Shown here: piece by piece, positions 49,848-50,179 of the stretch
Numbering within the stretch: the first letter of the stretch is position 1
Layout: each line of letters opens with the position of its first letter
Assembly: GCA_002763895.1 (NCBI GenBank)
Contig: NSLH01000019.1
Location: 1 to 50,179, forward strand
From: [Chlorobium] sp. 445
GTDB taxonomy: Bacteria > Bacteroidota > Chlorobiia > Chlorobiales > Thermochlorobacteraceae
Direction of reading: 5' to 3'
DNA length: 50,179 bases
Program-made: the position numbers and the translations under genes
The notes under the pieces: generated by a model
What the model was told of the DNA's origin: nothing
Database searches by the model: none
The model's input: the letters and a program-made list of their open reading frames with translations, nothing else

Positions 49848-50179
49848 TTACGCGCCAATTCGCGCAAGCATGTCTTTGACTTTTGCTTCAATTAAATCGC
49901 GCACTTTGCGAAACTCTTCGGGCTCCATGTGTTTCGGGTCGGGAATTGCCCAGTCCTCACGAATCTTGGCGCGCACAAAGGGACATTCATCGCCGCAACC
50001 CATCGTTGCCACAAAATCATACTCGATATCGGGAATTTCATTGAGCGATTTTGATGTGTGTGTGGTAAGGTCGTAGCCAAGTTCCTTCATCGCTTCAATG
50101 GCTTTCGGATTGACCTTGCCCGACGGCGCGAGCCTGAAACTGTAGGCCTCCACATTCCCCCGTTGCCGTGAATTTTTAG
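49848..50179 (-). CDS. arsC: Arsenate reductase / low-MW phosphatase family, 5' end off window, frameshifted
   Basis: The C-terminal part of an ArsC-type enzyme: SGKVNPKAIEAMKELGYDLTTHTSKSL, YDFVATMGCGDECPFVRAKIREDWAIPDPK and EEFRKVRDLIEAKVKDML. The cysteines in MGCGDECP match the redox pair of thioredoxin-linked arsenate reductases. The catalytic CTGNSCRS loop lies off the window. Near the edge, the frame before VEAYSF reads poorly; a changed length of the C5 run at 50157-50161 would give LKIHGNG-NVEAYSF, the expected sequence. The open frame from the GTG at 50153 is therefore not the real start. Confidence 0.85.
   Translation of the reverse strand, partial: KNSRQRGNVEAYSFRLAPSGKVNPKAIEAMKELGYDLTTHTSKSLNEIPDIEYDFVATMGCGDECPFVRAKIREDWAIPDPKHMEPEEFRKVRDLIEAKVKDMLARIGA

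Overview
This window looks like chromosomal DNA of a phototrophic member of the Chlorobi, probably near Chloroherpeton or 'Candidatus Thermochlorobacter'. Four things support this. A ferredoxin-type 8-vinyl reductase of bacteriochlorophyll synthesis (BciB) lies at 35693-36958. The type IX secretion (T9SS) genes porU and porV are present. Two secreted proteins carry the Bacteroidetes/Chlorobi C-terminal sorting domain with a YPNPFNP motif. There is also a PspA/VIPP-like membrane protein gene. The genus is inferred, not shown. I see no insertion sequence, prophage, CRISPR array or integron.

Layout. Positions 1-5.3 kb hold an apt fragment, a UbiA-type prenyltransferase, and the conserved operon ffh-rpsP-rimM-trmD-rplS read leftward. 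From 5.3 to 10.7 kb is a molybdenum block: moaD, a TPR sensor histidine kinase and moaE read leftward, and moaA with a MOT1-type molybdate transporter read rightward from a shared 79-bp divergent region. At 10.9-15.6 kb is a 1586-residue T9SS-exported subtilase, then a short sigma-like gene and purL. Positions 18.6-31.2 kb form a leftward run: secA, porU, porV, an FN3 lipoprotein, an SLBB protein and an outer-membrane barrel with a coiled-coil tail, ending in a clear terminator. Next come a B12-binding protein, tRNA-Gly(GCC), tRNA-Ser(CGA), a cold-shock gene, clpC and bciB.

Positions 37-50 kb hold a T9SS-exported esterase, a class V aminotransferase, a DegT-type aminotransferase, an orphan ThiY/THI5-like protein, a lipoprotein next to a GlcD-type oxidase, a dnaJ-like/ybjN-like/pspA stress operon, a DUF5916 barrel protein overlapping a hidden YpsA-type 'molybdenum carrier' gene, a Uma2-family protein, and an arsC fragment at the edge.

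The most pervasive oddity is that about 13 genes are broken by single frameshifts. Nearly all are repaired by adding or removing one base, usually in a short homopolymer. They hit essential genes (rpsP, secA) as well as porU, moaE, csp and others. This fits residual sequencing or assembly error better than gene decay, so I annotate these as whole genes and give the break positions.

The best candidate for an under-described system is the porU-porV-lipoprotein-SLBB-barrel operon. It joins the T9SS sortase and its shuttle protein to three envelope proteins of unknown role. Second is the sensor kinase embedded between moaD and moaE.
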